From positions 1 through 61,376 of the forward strand of contig DVNC01000036.1 in NCBI GenBank assembly GCA_018714685.1: DNA of 61,376 nt, in the 5' to 3' direction. This document shows, one piece after another, positions 8,415-17,357 of this stretch (positions are counted from its first letter, which is position 1; each line of letters begins with the position of its first letter). The notes under the pieces are model-generated. The model was not told the DNA's origin. It saw nothing but the letters and a program-made list of their open reading frames with translations, and ran no database searches. This DNA is from Scatocola faecipullorum (lineage in GTDB: Bacteria > Pseudomonadota > Alphaproteobacteria > RF32 > CAG-239). A program made the translations under genes and the position numbers.

Positions 8415-10034
8415 TTAATCTTTCATTCTTGATTCCGGAGATAACGGAGAATCCAGAACCACCGGCGTCAGGATAATGACCAGAATGCTTCTGGTTTTGC
8501 TGGCTGTGGCCGTACCGCCGAGCAGTGAGTTGTTGGCCGAACCGACACCGGATTTTTCACTGGTATTTTCAACCCGTTCATAACCGGTCAGTACCAAAGA
8601 CTGTCCTGATTTCATCGCAACTTCCTGCGTAAACCCGCGGGATTCGATAATCGGGTTCTGAATATATTGTCCGCCGCCTTCGCTGGTTTCGCCGTCGGTA
8701 CGGTCATCCAGACTGACTTTTTCCAACGAAATCAAATCCGAAAGGGTTAGGTTAAACATCAGCATTAACCGTCCGTGTTCCAGAATACGCGGCAAAACGT
8801 CCATGGTAAAACCGGTTTCGATTTCTTCGGTCTCTGTCGAAACGTCATAGTAGCTGGCATCGCCGCCGCTGTTGGTTTTGGTAATTTCCGAAATATAGTT
8901 CTGCTTTTTAACAACCTGAATCGGGGCCGGTTTGTTGTTCAGCGTGGTAACCGTACCGCTGGTAATCAGGTTGGTCGTTCCCTGAGTTGACAAAGCCTGC
9001 AGCGCACCGTTAACGGTAACATTTCCGGGCAGCAGGGTCATTGTCAGGTTCTTGGTGACGTCTTGCCCCAAACCGCCGGCAATACTGGAAACGCCGATGC
9101 TTTCGCCCTGCGGACTTTTCCAAACGGCAGACAAGTCCAAACCATATTGATCGCTGTCGTCAATACTGACCTGCAGAACTTTAACGCTGATGGCCACCTG
9201 ACGTGACAAGCGGGTATTTTGCTCGTTAATGTATTTAGCCACCTTTTTAATGTCGTTCGGTGTTGCGCTGACGGTAATCGTACCGTTGGACGGATCCATC
9301 GTGTATTTTGAATCTTTGTCCAGCATGTTCTTTATGGCAGTTTCAATATTCTTCCAGAAATCCATCTTAGTACTGCTTTGCAGTGAGATGGAAGACGAAC
9401 CGCCGCTGCCCTGTGAAGAACCGCCGACATTAACCGAAAGGGACGGCGTGCTCGGCAGCGTATATAAAACGAAAGTCCTGGTAACGAATTTGTAAAAATA
9501 AATTTCTTTACGGTCATATTTCCACCAAATGCCGAAACGGGAACCGATTTCGTTCAACAGCCCGCTCAACGGTCCCTGATAGGAAACCAGCATCTTGCTG
9601 GGATCGGTCCAGTCCGCGTTGATAGCTTGTGCCGTCGGCTTGTTTTTGGCACCGTTGCTTAAAACTTCTTTTTCCAAATGTGTTGCGTAACTGACGCGCA
9701 TTCCGGTAATTTTGTTAATCATATCGCCGATTTCATACAGCGTAATCGGACGGTTGCTGATTAAGGTAATACCGTCTTTCCCTTCCAGATATGACGGAAT
9801 AGGCTGGCCTTCATATTCTATTTGGCTTGAATCGCCGAGCCAGATATCATTTTTGACGCGAACCACGTCGTCGTTAAGAGCTTTGTCCGGAATTTTGGCC
9901 GTCTCTTTCAGCTGCGTCGTTGCTTCAACCTCGCGGTCAATGGTCGCATCCATTTTGGTTGAAAGCGAACAGGAACCCGCAATTGCGACCATTAAAGCGC
10001 CCAGGCTGTACTTGGTAATCTTATTCATAAGCAT
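8415..10034 (-). CDS. pilN: Type IVb pilus secretin PilN (lipoprotein)
   Basis: A 539-aa outer-membrane secretin through which the pilus leaves the cell. The signal peptide ends in a lipobox-like IAGSC. An N-domain follows (GITLISNRPITLYEIGDMI), then the secretin core with the end-of-barrel pattern MKSGQSLVLTGYERV and TRSILVIILTPVVL. The start at 10034 is chosen because GGAGG lies 6 bp before it; the ATG at 10040 abuts the SD and the one at 10028 is rather distant. The start overlaps the upstream TcpQ-like gene by 14 bases. Confidence 0.88.
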   Translation of the reverse strand: MLMNKITKYSLGALMVAIAGSCSLSTKMDATIDREVEATTQLKETAKIPDKALNDDVVRVKNDIWLGDSSQIEYEGQPIPSYLEGKDGITLISNRPITLYEIGDMINKITGMRVSYATHLEKEVLSNGAKNKPTAQAINADWTDPSKMLVSYQGPLSGLLNEIGSRFGIWWKYDRKEIYFYKFVTRTFVLYTLPSTPSLSVNVGGSSQGSGGSSSISLQSSTKMDFWKNIETAIKNMLDKDSKYTMDPSNGTITVSATPNDIKKVAKYINEQNTRLSRQVAISVKVLQVSIDDSDQYGLDLSAVWKSPQGESIGVSSIAGGLGQDVTKNLTMTLLPGNVTVNGALQALSTQGTTNLITSGTVTTLNNKPAPIQVVKKQNYISEITKTNSGGDASYYDVSTETEEIETGFTMDVLPRILEHGRLMLMFNLTLSDLISLEKVSLDDRTDGETSEGGGQYIQNPIIESRGFTQEVAMKSGQSLVLTGYERVENTSEKSGVGSANNSLLGGTATASKTRSILVIILTPVVLDSPLSPESRMKD

Positions 10035-10686
10035 TTTCATCCTCCATGGTCTCAACAACTAAGACGCGGTTTCCTTTGTAAAAAGTGGCAATCGGCGCCG
10101 GCCGGGCTCTGGCAAAAGCTCTGATTAACGCGGAGCTGACATCGGCAAAACGGCCGCGGAACATCGCACCGGCCGTGAGCGTGTAATTGCGGTTGGAATT
10201 CCAGATTAATCTCCAGCCGGCTCTTTCGCTCCATTCGGTCAGCAGGTCTTTCAGGGTCTGCCCTTCTTCGGCCAGCCAGTCTTCTACCGGGTCTTCGGCG
10301 TTATATTCGCCGCTGCCGTTAGACATTCCGGTATCGTTTTCCTTGATTTCTTCTTCATAATCGACAACTTCGCTCTCGATAGACGGGGGAATAGCCGCAG
10401 ACATGTTGCTTCCGGCACCGCCGTCAACAATATTCTGGTCGCGCGGCGTTCTTTCGCCGTATTCGCGGTAATCCGCCGCAACTTTCGTATAGTTGACAAA
10501 TTCGCTGTCCTGCATGCCGCCGGCCGGTTGAGCCGCAGCATTGGTTTGGGTGCAGACTTTGTTGCCGTTTTCGTCACATTCGACTTCTTCCGGCGGAATT
10601 TCGACCGGGTGGCTCAAAGTTCCCATGCAGGCGGTAAGGACAAATACCCCCAGTAATCCGGCAGCTAACCGAAAATTTATGCTCAT
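10021..10686 (-). CDS. PilL-like lipoprotein with TcpQ C-terminal domain
   Basis: A 221-aa outer-membrane lipoprotein candidate. The signal peptide ends in a perfect lipobox (VFVLTAC), then an acidic linker, then a ~75-residue C-terminal domain beginning TLKDLLTEWSERAGWRLIW. This is the TcpQ/PilL C-terminal domain type that assists secretin assembly. Start 10686 gives a compact signal peptide with AGGAAACACAGAT before it; an in-frame ATG at 10716 with TAGGTAAAAAT is possible. It lies directly before pilN, as pilL does in thin-pilus operons. Confidence 0.78.
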   Translation of the reverse strand: MSINFRLAAGLLGVFVLTACMGTLSHPVEIPPEEVECDENGNKVCTQTNAAAQPAGGMQDSEFVNYTKVAADYREYGERTPRDQNIVDGGAGSNMSAAIPPSIESEVVDYEEEIKENDTGMSNGSGEYNAEDPVEDWLAEEGQTLKDLLTEWSERAGWRLIWNSNRNYTLTAGAMFRGRFADVSSALIRAFARARPAPIATFYKGNRVLVVETMEDENAYE

Positions 10687-10783
10687 ATCTGTGTTTCCTA
10701 AGCTATATTTTGTCATATTTTTACCTATAATACATATTGAAAAATAAATAATCAAGCGTAAGCCATAACTTATTACCAAGGCT

Positions 10784-12733
10784 TTACCAGGCCTTATAGT
10801 AGTCTTGCCACTCGTTATTTTCCTTTATGCCTCCGTTAGAATTGTTGAGTCTTACTGTCCGAATAATAAATGAATTGGGCTCCCTGGTGGTGAAAACCGT
10901 ATTGATTTTGCGGTAATCGACCCCGCTTGACGCCAAAATGTTGTTGAGCAGATTGAGCCGCTTTTGCTGGAGCTCATATGAGCTGCTGCCGTCAATCCTG
11001 ATTTCCAGTCCGACGTTCTTTTCTTCTATCGTCTTGTTGGCAAAAGCCTGCAGCCATTTCAGGGTAACCCCGGAAATTTCGGCTCGGTTCGGTTGGAAAG
11101 CAAGGCGTATTTCGGTCGGTAATATTTTTCCGGTCGTCGCCTTTTGGCGCGATTTTCCGGTAAATTGGTCAAAAAAGCTGGGGCCGCCGCCGTTTTCGTC
11201 TTTGGCGCTGCCGTCTGCGGTCTGGTTTTTGCTGAAAATTGACGTAATGCTTTTAAACAGACCGCCGCTTTCCTTTCCTGAAGACGAAGTTTGCGTCTGC
11301 TTCGCGGGGGCCGGCTGTTCGGCTGCTTCCTGTTCGCTGACTTGCTGCTCGATGTCTTTGTCTTTTTCAGAGGAAACCAGCTGCGGCGTCAGATTGGGGT
11401 CGTTCAAAATATCCTCGGGAATGGGTATCAGCAGGTTGTTGACGACCTCCGAGGCGACTTTAACTTCGCCGCTGCCGCCTTTTTTTAGTTTTTTGTCTGC
11501 TTCGATTGCCTGTTTGACGGCGACATTGTCGGCATTTTTAAAATATGCTTCTTTGGTTATTTGGCGGTTTCTCTGATGCCCGGTGCCTTTGGCCGCAACC
11601 CAGACGCTGTCTTCATTGTTCTTTTCCGCCATAGTTGTCCAGCCGGAAGTTGTGTCGTCTTTCTCTTTCTTTTCTGCCGGCGCCTGATTTTCCGTCATAC
11701 TGCGGATTGTTGCTTTCCCTGTCAGCATGGCCAGCTTATCGGCATTCGGAGTGTCGATAATTTTGGCTTCTGCGGTCTCGATTTTGGCGCTCTGGTCTTT
11801 CTCCAGCGGAATAAGCAGGTTCTCCGGCTCCCCTGCGGAAACTTTTATTTGCTCTTTGGACGGAAAATCAGGCGCCGTATCCGGGTTCGGTGCGGCTTTG
11901 GCGACTTTGAAAGTCGGCGGCAGCGGTTTGTCGGAGACAAGGTTGTCTTCGTTGTTTCCTTCGCTGTCGTCTTCATCGGGAACGCGGGCGATAATAAAGC
12001 TTTCCTCTTCCTCCGCAATCTCGGGGGCGAGAATGTTCTCCGGTTTGGGAGCCGGCTCGGCTTTTTCTTCCCGCGTAATCGGAATGTCCGCTTGCGCCAA
12101 AACCGTTTCCGGCTCTTGGGAAACGGTGGTCATTTTCTTCTTCCGGGCCCGTTCTTCGTTGGGGCGGATAATCTGAACTTTGGCCTGAACGATTTTATTG
12201 CTGAACGGAACCGGGTCTTCAATCGGCTGCTGTAATTCGTTTTCGTCAACCGGCGGAGCACTGCCGATAATATCCTGATAATTTGCCGCAATTTTGTCTT
12301 CCATGGTCTGCGGCTTTTCAGCCGGAGGAGCCGCCGGTTCCGCCTTGGAAACCGTCTGTTGCGGAGCCGGCTGAGGCGCGGAAACGGCCTCTGCGGCCTT
12401 GACAGAAGCTTCTGCGGTTTTTTCGTTCAGATCAAATTCAATGTCGTTGCCGGCAAAAGTCAGAGGGATGGGGTCTTCTGCCGAAACTTCGGACAGTTTT
12501 TCCGTTGAGGGAGAAACGGGCACCGACAAGGCAATTTTTTTAACCGGAATGGTTTTGGCTGCTTTGGCGGGAGAGGGCAGGCTCTTGAAAAACAGGGAAA
12601 TATTTTTGTTGGGAATTTTAATTTCAGTGTCAGAGGGTTTGGAAACACTGAAAAACTCCTTGTTTACGCTCAAAATCGTGAACAAAGAGAAAACAAAGCT
12701 GCAAACAAAAGTTTTTAAACTCGTTTTTCCCAT
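10784..12733 (-). CDS. Exported low-complexity protein with OmpA-like C-terminus
   Basis: A 649-aa protein, first gene of the pilus operon. The N-terminus has a basic start and a hydrophobic segment (about 8-30), so it is exported or anchored. Most of the middle is Pro/Glu/Ala/Lys-rich and probably disordered. The last ~110 residues (from PTEIRLAFQPNRAEISG) resemble the OmpA/MotB peptidoglycan-binding fold, with strand-helix pattern LAF.PN...S...L...A and LEIRIDGSSS...Q..RLN. It may anchor the pilus machine to murein (inference). I recognise no named family. Confidence 0.6.
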   Translation of the reverse strand: MGKTSLKTFVCSFVFSLFTILSVNKEFFSVSKPSDTEIKIPNKNISLFFKSLPSPAKAAKTIPVKKIALSVPVSPSTEKLSEVSAEDPIPLTFAGNDIEFDLNEKTAEASVKAAEAVSAPQPAPQQTVSKAEPAAPPAEKPQTMEDKIAANYQDIIGSAPPVDENELQQPIEDPVPFSNKIVQAKVQIIRPNEERARKKKMTTVSQEPETVLAQADIPITREEKAEPAPKPENILAPEIAEEEESFIIARVPDEDDSEGNNEDNLVSDKPLPPTFKVAKAAPNPDTAPDFPSKEQIKVSAGEPENLLIPLEKDQSAKIETAEAKIIDTPNADKLAMLTGKATIRSMTENQAPAEKKEKDDTTSGWTTMAEKNNEDSVWVAAKGTGHQRNRQITKEAYFKNADNVAVKQAIEADKKLKKGGSGEVKVASEVVNNLLIPIPEDILNDPNLTPQLVSSEKDKDIEQQVSEQEAAEQPAPAKQTQTSSSGKESGGLFKSITSIFSKNQTADGSAKDENGGGPSFFDQFTGKSRQKATTGKILPTEIRLAFQPNRAEISGVTLKWLQAFANKTIEEKNVGLEIRIDGSSSYELQQKRLNLLNNILASSGVDYRKINTVFTTREPNSFIIRTVRLNNSNGGIKENNEWQDYYKAW

Positions 12734-13095
12734 AAAATAAAATCCCTCTAAAGCCTTGATAATTCAATATGCGACTCTTGGCAAGCAGATATAATTTTAT
12801 GCACAAAGCTTTGAAAAAAATTTTTCCGTTTGTCGGAATATAGGGGCTTTGCTTTCCCGGAAAGTGATTTTCTGATTTCGGCTTTATTAGAGAAAAATTT
12901 ACTTTTTAGGGGTAGAAATAAGGTGTTTAGGTTTATTTAACTTCTGTGAATTTTTTGTTACAGGAAAAATTATTACATTAAAACAACGAGTTATCTCTTT
13001 TTGTCCAAGTCTTTTTAGGCTGGTAAAAATGCTAAAAATTAGCTATCCTAAAAGAGTATAAGAAGTTTTGCTAAATTAATTGAAGGAGAAAGATT
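12734..13095. promoter_or_regulatory. Divergent intergenic region between pilus and virB2 operons
   Basis: A 362-bp AT-rich stretch without a credible gene. For the minus-strand pilus operon I see TTGCCA-17-TATCAA (-35 at 12779-12784, -10 at 12756-12761) and, further out, CTGTAA-17-TTAAAT (-35 at 12958-12963). For the plus-strand virB2-like operon, the box TAAAAGAGTATAA at 13049-13061 precedes the ATG by 34 bp and recurs exactly upstream of the virB7-like gene. A small palindrome, GCTAA-AAA-TTAGC, sits at 13031-13043. No strong -35 is visible for the plus-strand gene, which may indicate an activator. Confidence 0.45.
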
Positions 13096-13434
13096 ATGCA
13101 ATTTTTAAAGAGAAATATTTTAACTCTTTGCTGCCTGACCTTGTTGGTTGCAATGGGTTTGTGCGGGGATGCCTGGGCTGACGGTGCCAGCTTGATGAGC
13201 ACGGCGCAGACAAAAACCCGTAACGTATTCGATAACGTAAAAACCATTACCTTTATTCTGGGTGGTTTCGGTTTGGTCGGTATTGCCTTCCAGGCCATTA
13301 TCGGTAAGGTAAAATGGACTTGGTTTGCCGGCTTGGCCGTTGGTCTGGGTATTCTGGCTGCTGCCGGTTCAATCGTTGAATATGCAACCGGTTCTACCGA
13401 TGCCGGCTTGGCAACGACTTTCGGTAATATTTAA
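13096..13434 (+). CDS. virB2: VirB2-like T4SS pilin (copy 1)
   Basis: A 112-aa small exported membrane protein. The signal peptide is cleaved near WA-DG (about residue 28), then two hydrophobic helices (~50-67 and ~72-92) are separated by a short basic turn GKVKWTW, as in VirB2/TrbC pilins. The pattern GGFG.V.IA..AI.GK..W.W...L..GL.....S.VEY recurs in the next two genes. The SD is GAAGGAGAAAGATT-ATG. As first gene of the plus-strand cluster it has the normal virB2 position. It probably forms or seeds the T4SS pilus. Confidence 0.78.
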   Translation: MQFLKRNILTLCCLTLLVAMGLCGDAWADGASLMSTAQTKTRNVFDNVKTITFILGGFGLVGIAFQAIIGKVKWTWFAGLAVGLGILAAAGSIVEYATGSTDAGLATTFGNI

Positions 13435-13437
13435 TCA

Positions 13438-13536
13438 GCGCTTAGCTGCTTAATGATAACTAAAGGGAGGGAACTATGGAAAACTTAACGAGACATGCGC
13501 CATATACCCTCCCTTTTGCTTATCTGCTGGCTAAGC
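13438..13536 (+). promoter_or_regulatory. Nested hairpin sequestering a Shine-Dalgarno sequence
   Basis: AAAGGGAGGG (13462-13471), the SD of the ATG at 13476, is perfectly complementary to CCCTCCCTTT (13507-13516). Outside it, GCTTAGC (13440-13446) pairs with GCTAAGC (13530-13536). The fold would hide the first start site and leave open the second start (13569), which has its own SD and a clean signal peptide. This could be an RNA control element or a leader ORF; function is inferred. Confidence 0.45.
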
Positions 13537-13568
13537 TCAGAAATTATTTACGGGAAAAGGGTGAGAAG

Positions 13569-13937
13569 ATGTTGTGCGTAAAATTAAAGAAATTCCTGGT
13601 CTTTTCAGTAATGGTGTTTGCTGTTTCTTCAATTTTATTTGCAACAAACTCCTTTGCTGAAGACAAGGCCCTGTTCAGTGATTTAACCAATCACGGAGCT
13701 AAAATTTTCGGCGGAATGCGGGAGATTATTTATGCCGTGTCCGGTTTTGGTATTGTCGCGATTGCTATCGGCGGCTTTTTCGGAACCCTGAACTGGAAAT
13801 GGCTGGTTGCGATCATCATAGGTTTGGTCGTTATTGCGCTGACCGCCGGTATCATCAACTATATGGTTGACAGCGATGTCATCACCGATGAAATGATAAC
13901 GGACAGTTTGATTAGTGCGAATGACAATCAGAAATGA
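13569..13937 (+). CDS. virB2: VirB2-like T4SS pilin (copy 2)
   Basis: A 122-aa paralogue of the preceding pilin, with a signal peptide ending NSFA-ED (about residue 30) and two membrane helices separated by GTLNWKW. I chose the start at 13569 because AAGGGTGAGAAG precedes it and the signal peptide then begins normally. A longer frame from 13476 has a much stronger SD (AAAGGGAGGGAACT) and would add 31 residues of odd composition; that stretch may instead be a short leader peptide. The C-terminus is more acidic than in copy 1. A minor or alternative pilin is possible. Confidence 0.72.
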   Translation: MLCVKLKKFLVFSVMVFAVSSILFATNSFAEDKALFSDLTNHGAKIFGGMREIIYAVSGFGIVAIAIGGFFGTLNWKWLVAIIIGLVVIALTAGIINYMVDSDVITDEMITDSLISANDNQK

Positions 13938-14028
13938 CGGATGATTTAATCACACGGAGCTGAAGGCTTTTATATTATATCGGCTGAAAAAAATTATTAA
14001 AGAGACGGAACTAAACAAGGAGGCTGCT

Positions 14029-16779
14029 ATGAGAAACTTACTTAAATTGATAAAAAATTTATCATTTCTGCTTTGTTTTGGTTTCGGCCTGAATTATATG
14101 GTTGTGCCGGTTATGGCGCAATCAATCGTACCTCCGGTTATAGAGGAAGAAGCTCCCGATGAAGAAGAAATCGGCGGTTGGAGCACACTGGATAAAAAAA
14201 CACAGGAAACAATTGCCAAAAATCAGGCACGTAATGCCGCCGCCGGACAAAGTGACGAAGCTCGGGCAATTTATGATGCACAGCAGCAGCGATATGACCA
14301 GCGTGACGCCTCCAAAGAAAAATATGCCGACACCTTGAATGCCGGGGATGAACGTATCAGAAATATGGAAGCACTGACCGAGCAGGCCCAGCAGGGTGTT
14401 GCGGCGGCTCAGGAACGCTTGAAAAACGCCAGCACGCCGGAAGAAATGAAGGCGGCCAATGAAGCGTTGAAGCAGGCTCAGCAAGATTTAAAAACAGCTG
14501 AAAAAAATCAGAAAGAAGTCGAGAAAGACGTTAAGAAAGACAATAAAGCCGCCAAAAAAGAAGCTAAGAAAGAAGAAAAAGCCATAGCCAAAGCCGAAAA
14601 AGAGCAGCGCAAGGCTATTGAAAAAGAACAGAAATCGGCGGAAAAAGACCTGAAAAAGGCCAATAAAAAGATTGAAAAACTTGAAGAAAAATGCGCCAAA
14701 GGCAAATGCGACGATGAAGATCTGGCCGATTTGGCTGCTGCCCGAGCCAGTGCGGAATCTGCTCAAACGGCTTTAGATGCGGCCAACCAGAAAGCCAATG
14801 CTTTTTATGCTCAGGATGAAGATGAAGCGGCTGCCGAATATATGGCGGAACGAGATGCGCAGGAAGCCTCTATTGCCGCTGCGGAGGATGCCGACGGTAT
14901 CATTGAGCAGGCCAAGGAAGATTTGGCCGAAGCTCAGTCCAATGCGCCGAAAATGTGCAGCGCGGATGAAATCGGCGGTAACGTCTTTCTGTTGATTGCC
15001 TGCAAAGCCACCACCACCTTGGCCGATTTGCGGGTCATCGCTTACATTATTTCCGGTTTCGGTATGGTTGCGCTTGCTTATGCCGCTATTTTCGGAAAAA
15101 TGAACTGGAAACACCTGGCCAACATCGGTATCGGTTTGTTCCTCTTATCGATGATGACGCCGTTTATCGAGTATTTTACCACCGGCAAAGATAATACCCT
15201 GCGTTTTGGTAAATATCTGCCGGCCGGTTTCTCTGATATTCAGGGCAGTGACGGTCAGGTAACCGACTGCGATGAGGATTTGGATAAAAACAGCACTTTC
15301 TGTAATCAGATTTTGCCGGAAGTCACGGTTACCGGGAAAAAGCAGAAGTGGTCACTAAAAGATTTGAAAGGCTCGATTACGGCCGGTTTAAATGCGGTCC
15401 GCAATGCCAGCGATATGTATAAAGCGGCCAAATCGACGGTCAGCAACGTTAAATCTGCGGTTTCCAATATGACCGCTCAGATTAAGAGCGGTGGCGGCGG
15501 ACTGGACGGTATTATTAATGCGGCCGGCGCTGTGGCCAATGCAACCGGTACGATTGTCAACTCCGGGCAAGTTCTGGCCAATAATATTGCGACCAATGCC
15601 GGTAATCTGTCTAACAATATTCGTGACGCCGGTTCAACCAATGCGGCGCGCGAGGCCCGGGCCGAAGCTCAGGAAACACTTGATAAGTTAACGAAAAAAT
15701 GTAATGCCGGTAACTGCAGTGAGCAGGAAAAGAAATATATGGAACAAATGGAAGAAACGGTGAACAATAATAAAACCGGCGTTAATAAATGGCTTGAAAA
15801 TGACGGAGCCGGCGGTGGTTCGACCATTCTCTCCGGAATTAACAAAGTCGGCAACATTGCCAACAATGCCTCGAACTCAGTTAAAAACGTAGCCAATGCG
15901 GCCAATGAAGGCCAGTCTATCGGCGGTGACGGGGCTTTGGGTAAAATTCTCGGTGTCGGCTTCGGTGTCGGAACGGCGGTAACCGAAGGTATGGATACCG
16001 CGGAACAAAGTAAACAAAACGGAATGTTTGACTTCCGCAGTGATGCAACCAAACGGGAAGAACAGGCTAAAGCCGAAGAAGAGGCCTTTAAAAAGACTTC
16101 CGGCTATGTTAAAAACACGCAGACAACCGCTGACGGCAAAAAGGTCGAAACTCTTGGCGACGGTTCGGTTCGCACCACCTCCAAAGACGGTAAGACTGTA
16201 ACCACAGTTAATAAGGACGGCACCACCACAACCACCAAAGACGGTACAACGGTTGTTAAAAGCCCGGACGGTTCCAGAACCGTTACTGACAGCGCGGGTA
16301 ATAAAGTGACCTACGATGCCAAAGGCAACAAGGTTAAAACCGAGCTGGTCAACGAATATAACCGCGCAACGGCTGAAAGTGTCAAAGAAGCCCTGAACGG
16401 TAAGAAGGAAGAAGAAAAGAAAGAGGAGAAAAAGGAAGAAAAGCCTGCGGCAACAACGCAAACAACAGGATCGGATTTGTCGAAAATTAAAAGTGCATTA
16501 GCTGAACAATGTAAGAGCGGAGATAGCATTTGCAAAACATGTGCTAATTCTGTAAAGTCAACAGATCCGAACAAAGCGGCTGCCGAAGCTCAAGCATGTG
16601 TTGAAAAGCTTAATGCAAAACAAGATGAGCTTCAGAAGGAATACGATCAAGAAATGGAAAAATGGTGTAAACAAAAAGGAGTGAAAGAAGAATGCTTTAT
16701 GGCACCGGAAGGTGCAGATGCTAATCTTACTGCCGCTTGTAAAAAATGCGGTTTCAAGATGGCGTCTCCTTCAAAATGA
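14029..16779 (+). CDS. Giant VirB2-domain fusion protein (copy 3)
   Basis: A 916-aa exported protein with no named family. A signal peptide ends VMA-QS (about 30). A long Lys/Ala/Glu/Gln coiled coil (~75-300) follows, then a VirB2-like unit at ~309-385 (ISGFGMVALAYAAIFGKMNW) whose two helices match the two small pilins upstream. Next are an Ala/Asn/Gly-rich helical part (~440-660), a run of Asp-Gly turns (~690-760, e.g. TVNKDGTTTTTKDGT) and a C-terminal region with eight cysteines. It has a strong SD (AAGGAGGCTGCT) and a terminator behind it. A pilin module inside a large coiled-coil protein suggests a pilus-base, cap or tip component (inference). Confidence 0.7.
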   Translation: MRNLLKLIKNLSFLLCFGFGLNYMVVPVMAQSIVPPVIEEEAPDEEEIGGWSTLDKKTQETIAKNQARNAAAGQSDEARAIYDAQQQRYDQRDASKEKYADTLNAGDERIRNMEALTEQAQQGVAAAQERLKNASTPEEMKAANEALKQAQQDLKTAEKNQKEVEKDVKKDNKAAKKEAKKEEKAIAKAEKEQRKAIEKEQKSAEKDLKKANKKIEKLEEKCAKGKCDDEDLADLAAARASAESAQTALDAANQKANAFYAQDEDEAAAEYMAERDAQEASIAAAEDADGIIEQAKEDLAEAQSNAPKMCSADEIGGNVFLLIACKATTTLADLRVIAYIISGFGMVALAYAAIFGKMNWKHLANIGIGLFLLSMMTPFIEYFTTGKDNTLRFGKYLPAGFSDIQGSDGQVTDCDEDLDKNSTFCNQILPEVTVTGKKQKWSLKDLKGSITAGLNAVRNASDMYKAAKSTVSNVKSAVSNMTAQIKSGGGGLDGIINAAGAVANATGTIVNSGQVLANNIATNAGNLSNNIRDAGSTNAAREARAEAQETLDKLTKKCNAGNCSEQEKKYMEQMEETVNNNKTGVNKWLENDGAGGGSTILSGINKVGNIANNASNSVKNVANAANEGQSIGGDGALGKILGVGFGVGTAVTEGMDTAEQSKQNGMFDFRSDATKREEQAKAEEEAFKKTSGYVKNTQTTADGKKVETLGDGSVRTTSKDGKTVTTVNKDGTTTTTKDGTTVVKSPDGSRTVTDSAGNKVTYDAKGNKVKTELVNEYNRATAESVKEALNGKKEEEKKEEKKEEKPAATTQTTGSDLSKIKSALAEQCKSGDSICKTCANSVKSTDPNKAAAEAQACVEKLNAKQDELQKEYDQEMEKWCKQKGVKEECFMAPEGADANLTAACKKCGFKMASPSK

Positions 16780-16803
16780 TTTTGATGCACAAACCTGATA
16801 GCT

Positions 16804-16835
16804 AAAAAAGGATGTCTTTAGACATCCTTTTTTTT
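16804..16835 (+). terminator. Intrinsic terminator after the virB2-like genes
   Basis: AAAAAAGGATGTC-TTTA-GACATCC followed by eight T. It separates the three virB2-like genes from virB3-virB4, which have their own promoter. Confidence 0.88.
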
Positions 16836-17012
16836 ATGTGGTGCCATGCTGCCCGCATTTTCCTTTCCTGTCTTGTTTGTCCCCGTGTTAAGGGATTTTT
16901 CATAAAAAAAGGATATACTGAACAATAAGGGAAACCCTTTCCCGGCGGTTGAGATTCGTTTTTGAAACGCAGGCTCAACGACGGGCAGGGTGTTGTTAAG
17001 TATAGCTTTTTG

Positions 17013-17040
17013 TTGCAACTAAATGAGATTGCGCTAGAAT
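17013..17040 (+). promoter_or_regulatory. Promoter for virB3-virB4
   Basis: A -35 TTGCAA (17013-17018), a 16-bp spacer and a -10 TAGAAT (17035-17040) lie 26 bp before the virB3 ATG and downstream of a terminator. The rest of the gap from 16836 shows no gene I can support. Confidence 0.55.
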
Positions 17041-17066
17041 CAAACCAAACGTCAGGATTTGTCGCG

Positions 17067-17357
17067 ATGAGAGAAATGATATTAAAAGCCGTAGCCAATC
17101 CTCCCAAGATCTTGTGGGGGCCGTTCCTGCCGACGCTTTTAAATCTGGGTATTCAGTTTCCGCTGATGTTTATGTGCATGGGCGTGTTTAAAATGAACCC
17201 GCTGATTTTCATTGTAACGATTGTTGCCGCGCACGGCGTTATTGTGCTCTGGGGCGGCAAAGAACCGCACATTTCCTCCATGATTCAGGCTTTCGGCCAA
17301 TGCCGCCGGATTAGTAACAACCTTTATAAAGAAAAGGGGAATAAATTTGCGCCCTGA
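17067..17357 (+). CDS. virB3: VirB3-like T4SS inner-membrane protein
   Basis: A 96-aa protein with the VirB3 pattern: a short N-terminus with a Pro-Pro motif (AVANPPKILWG), then two adjacent hydrophobic helices (~20-60) and a basic C-terminus. It should anchor the VirB4 ATPase at the inner membrane. ATG 17067 gives the family-like N-terminus with AGGA about 10 bp upstream; the longer frame from 16962 would read through the promoter. The 3' end overlaps virB4 by 11 bases. Confidence 0.85.
   Translation: MREMILKAVANPPKILWGPFLPTLLNLGIQFPLMFMCMGVFKMNPLIFIVTIVAAHGVIVLWGGKEPHISSMIQAFGQCRRISNNLYKEKGNKFAP

Noticed and set aside
16802..17107. Minus-strand ORF over the terminator and virB3 promoter
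   Set aside because: It starts inside virB3 and runs through a strong terminator; no SD or family features.
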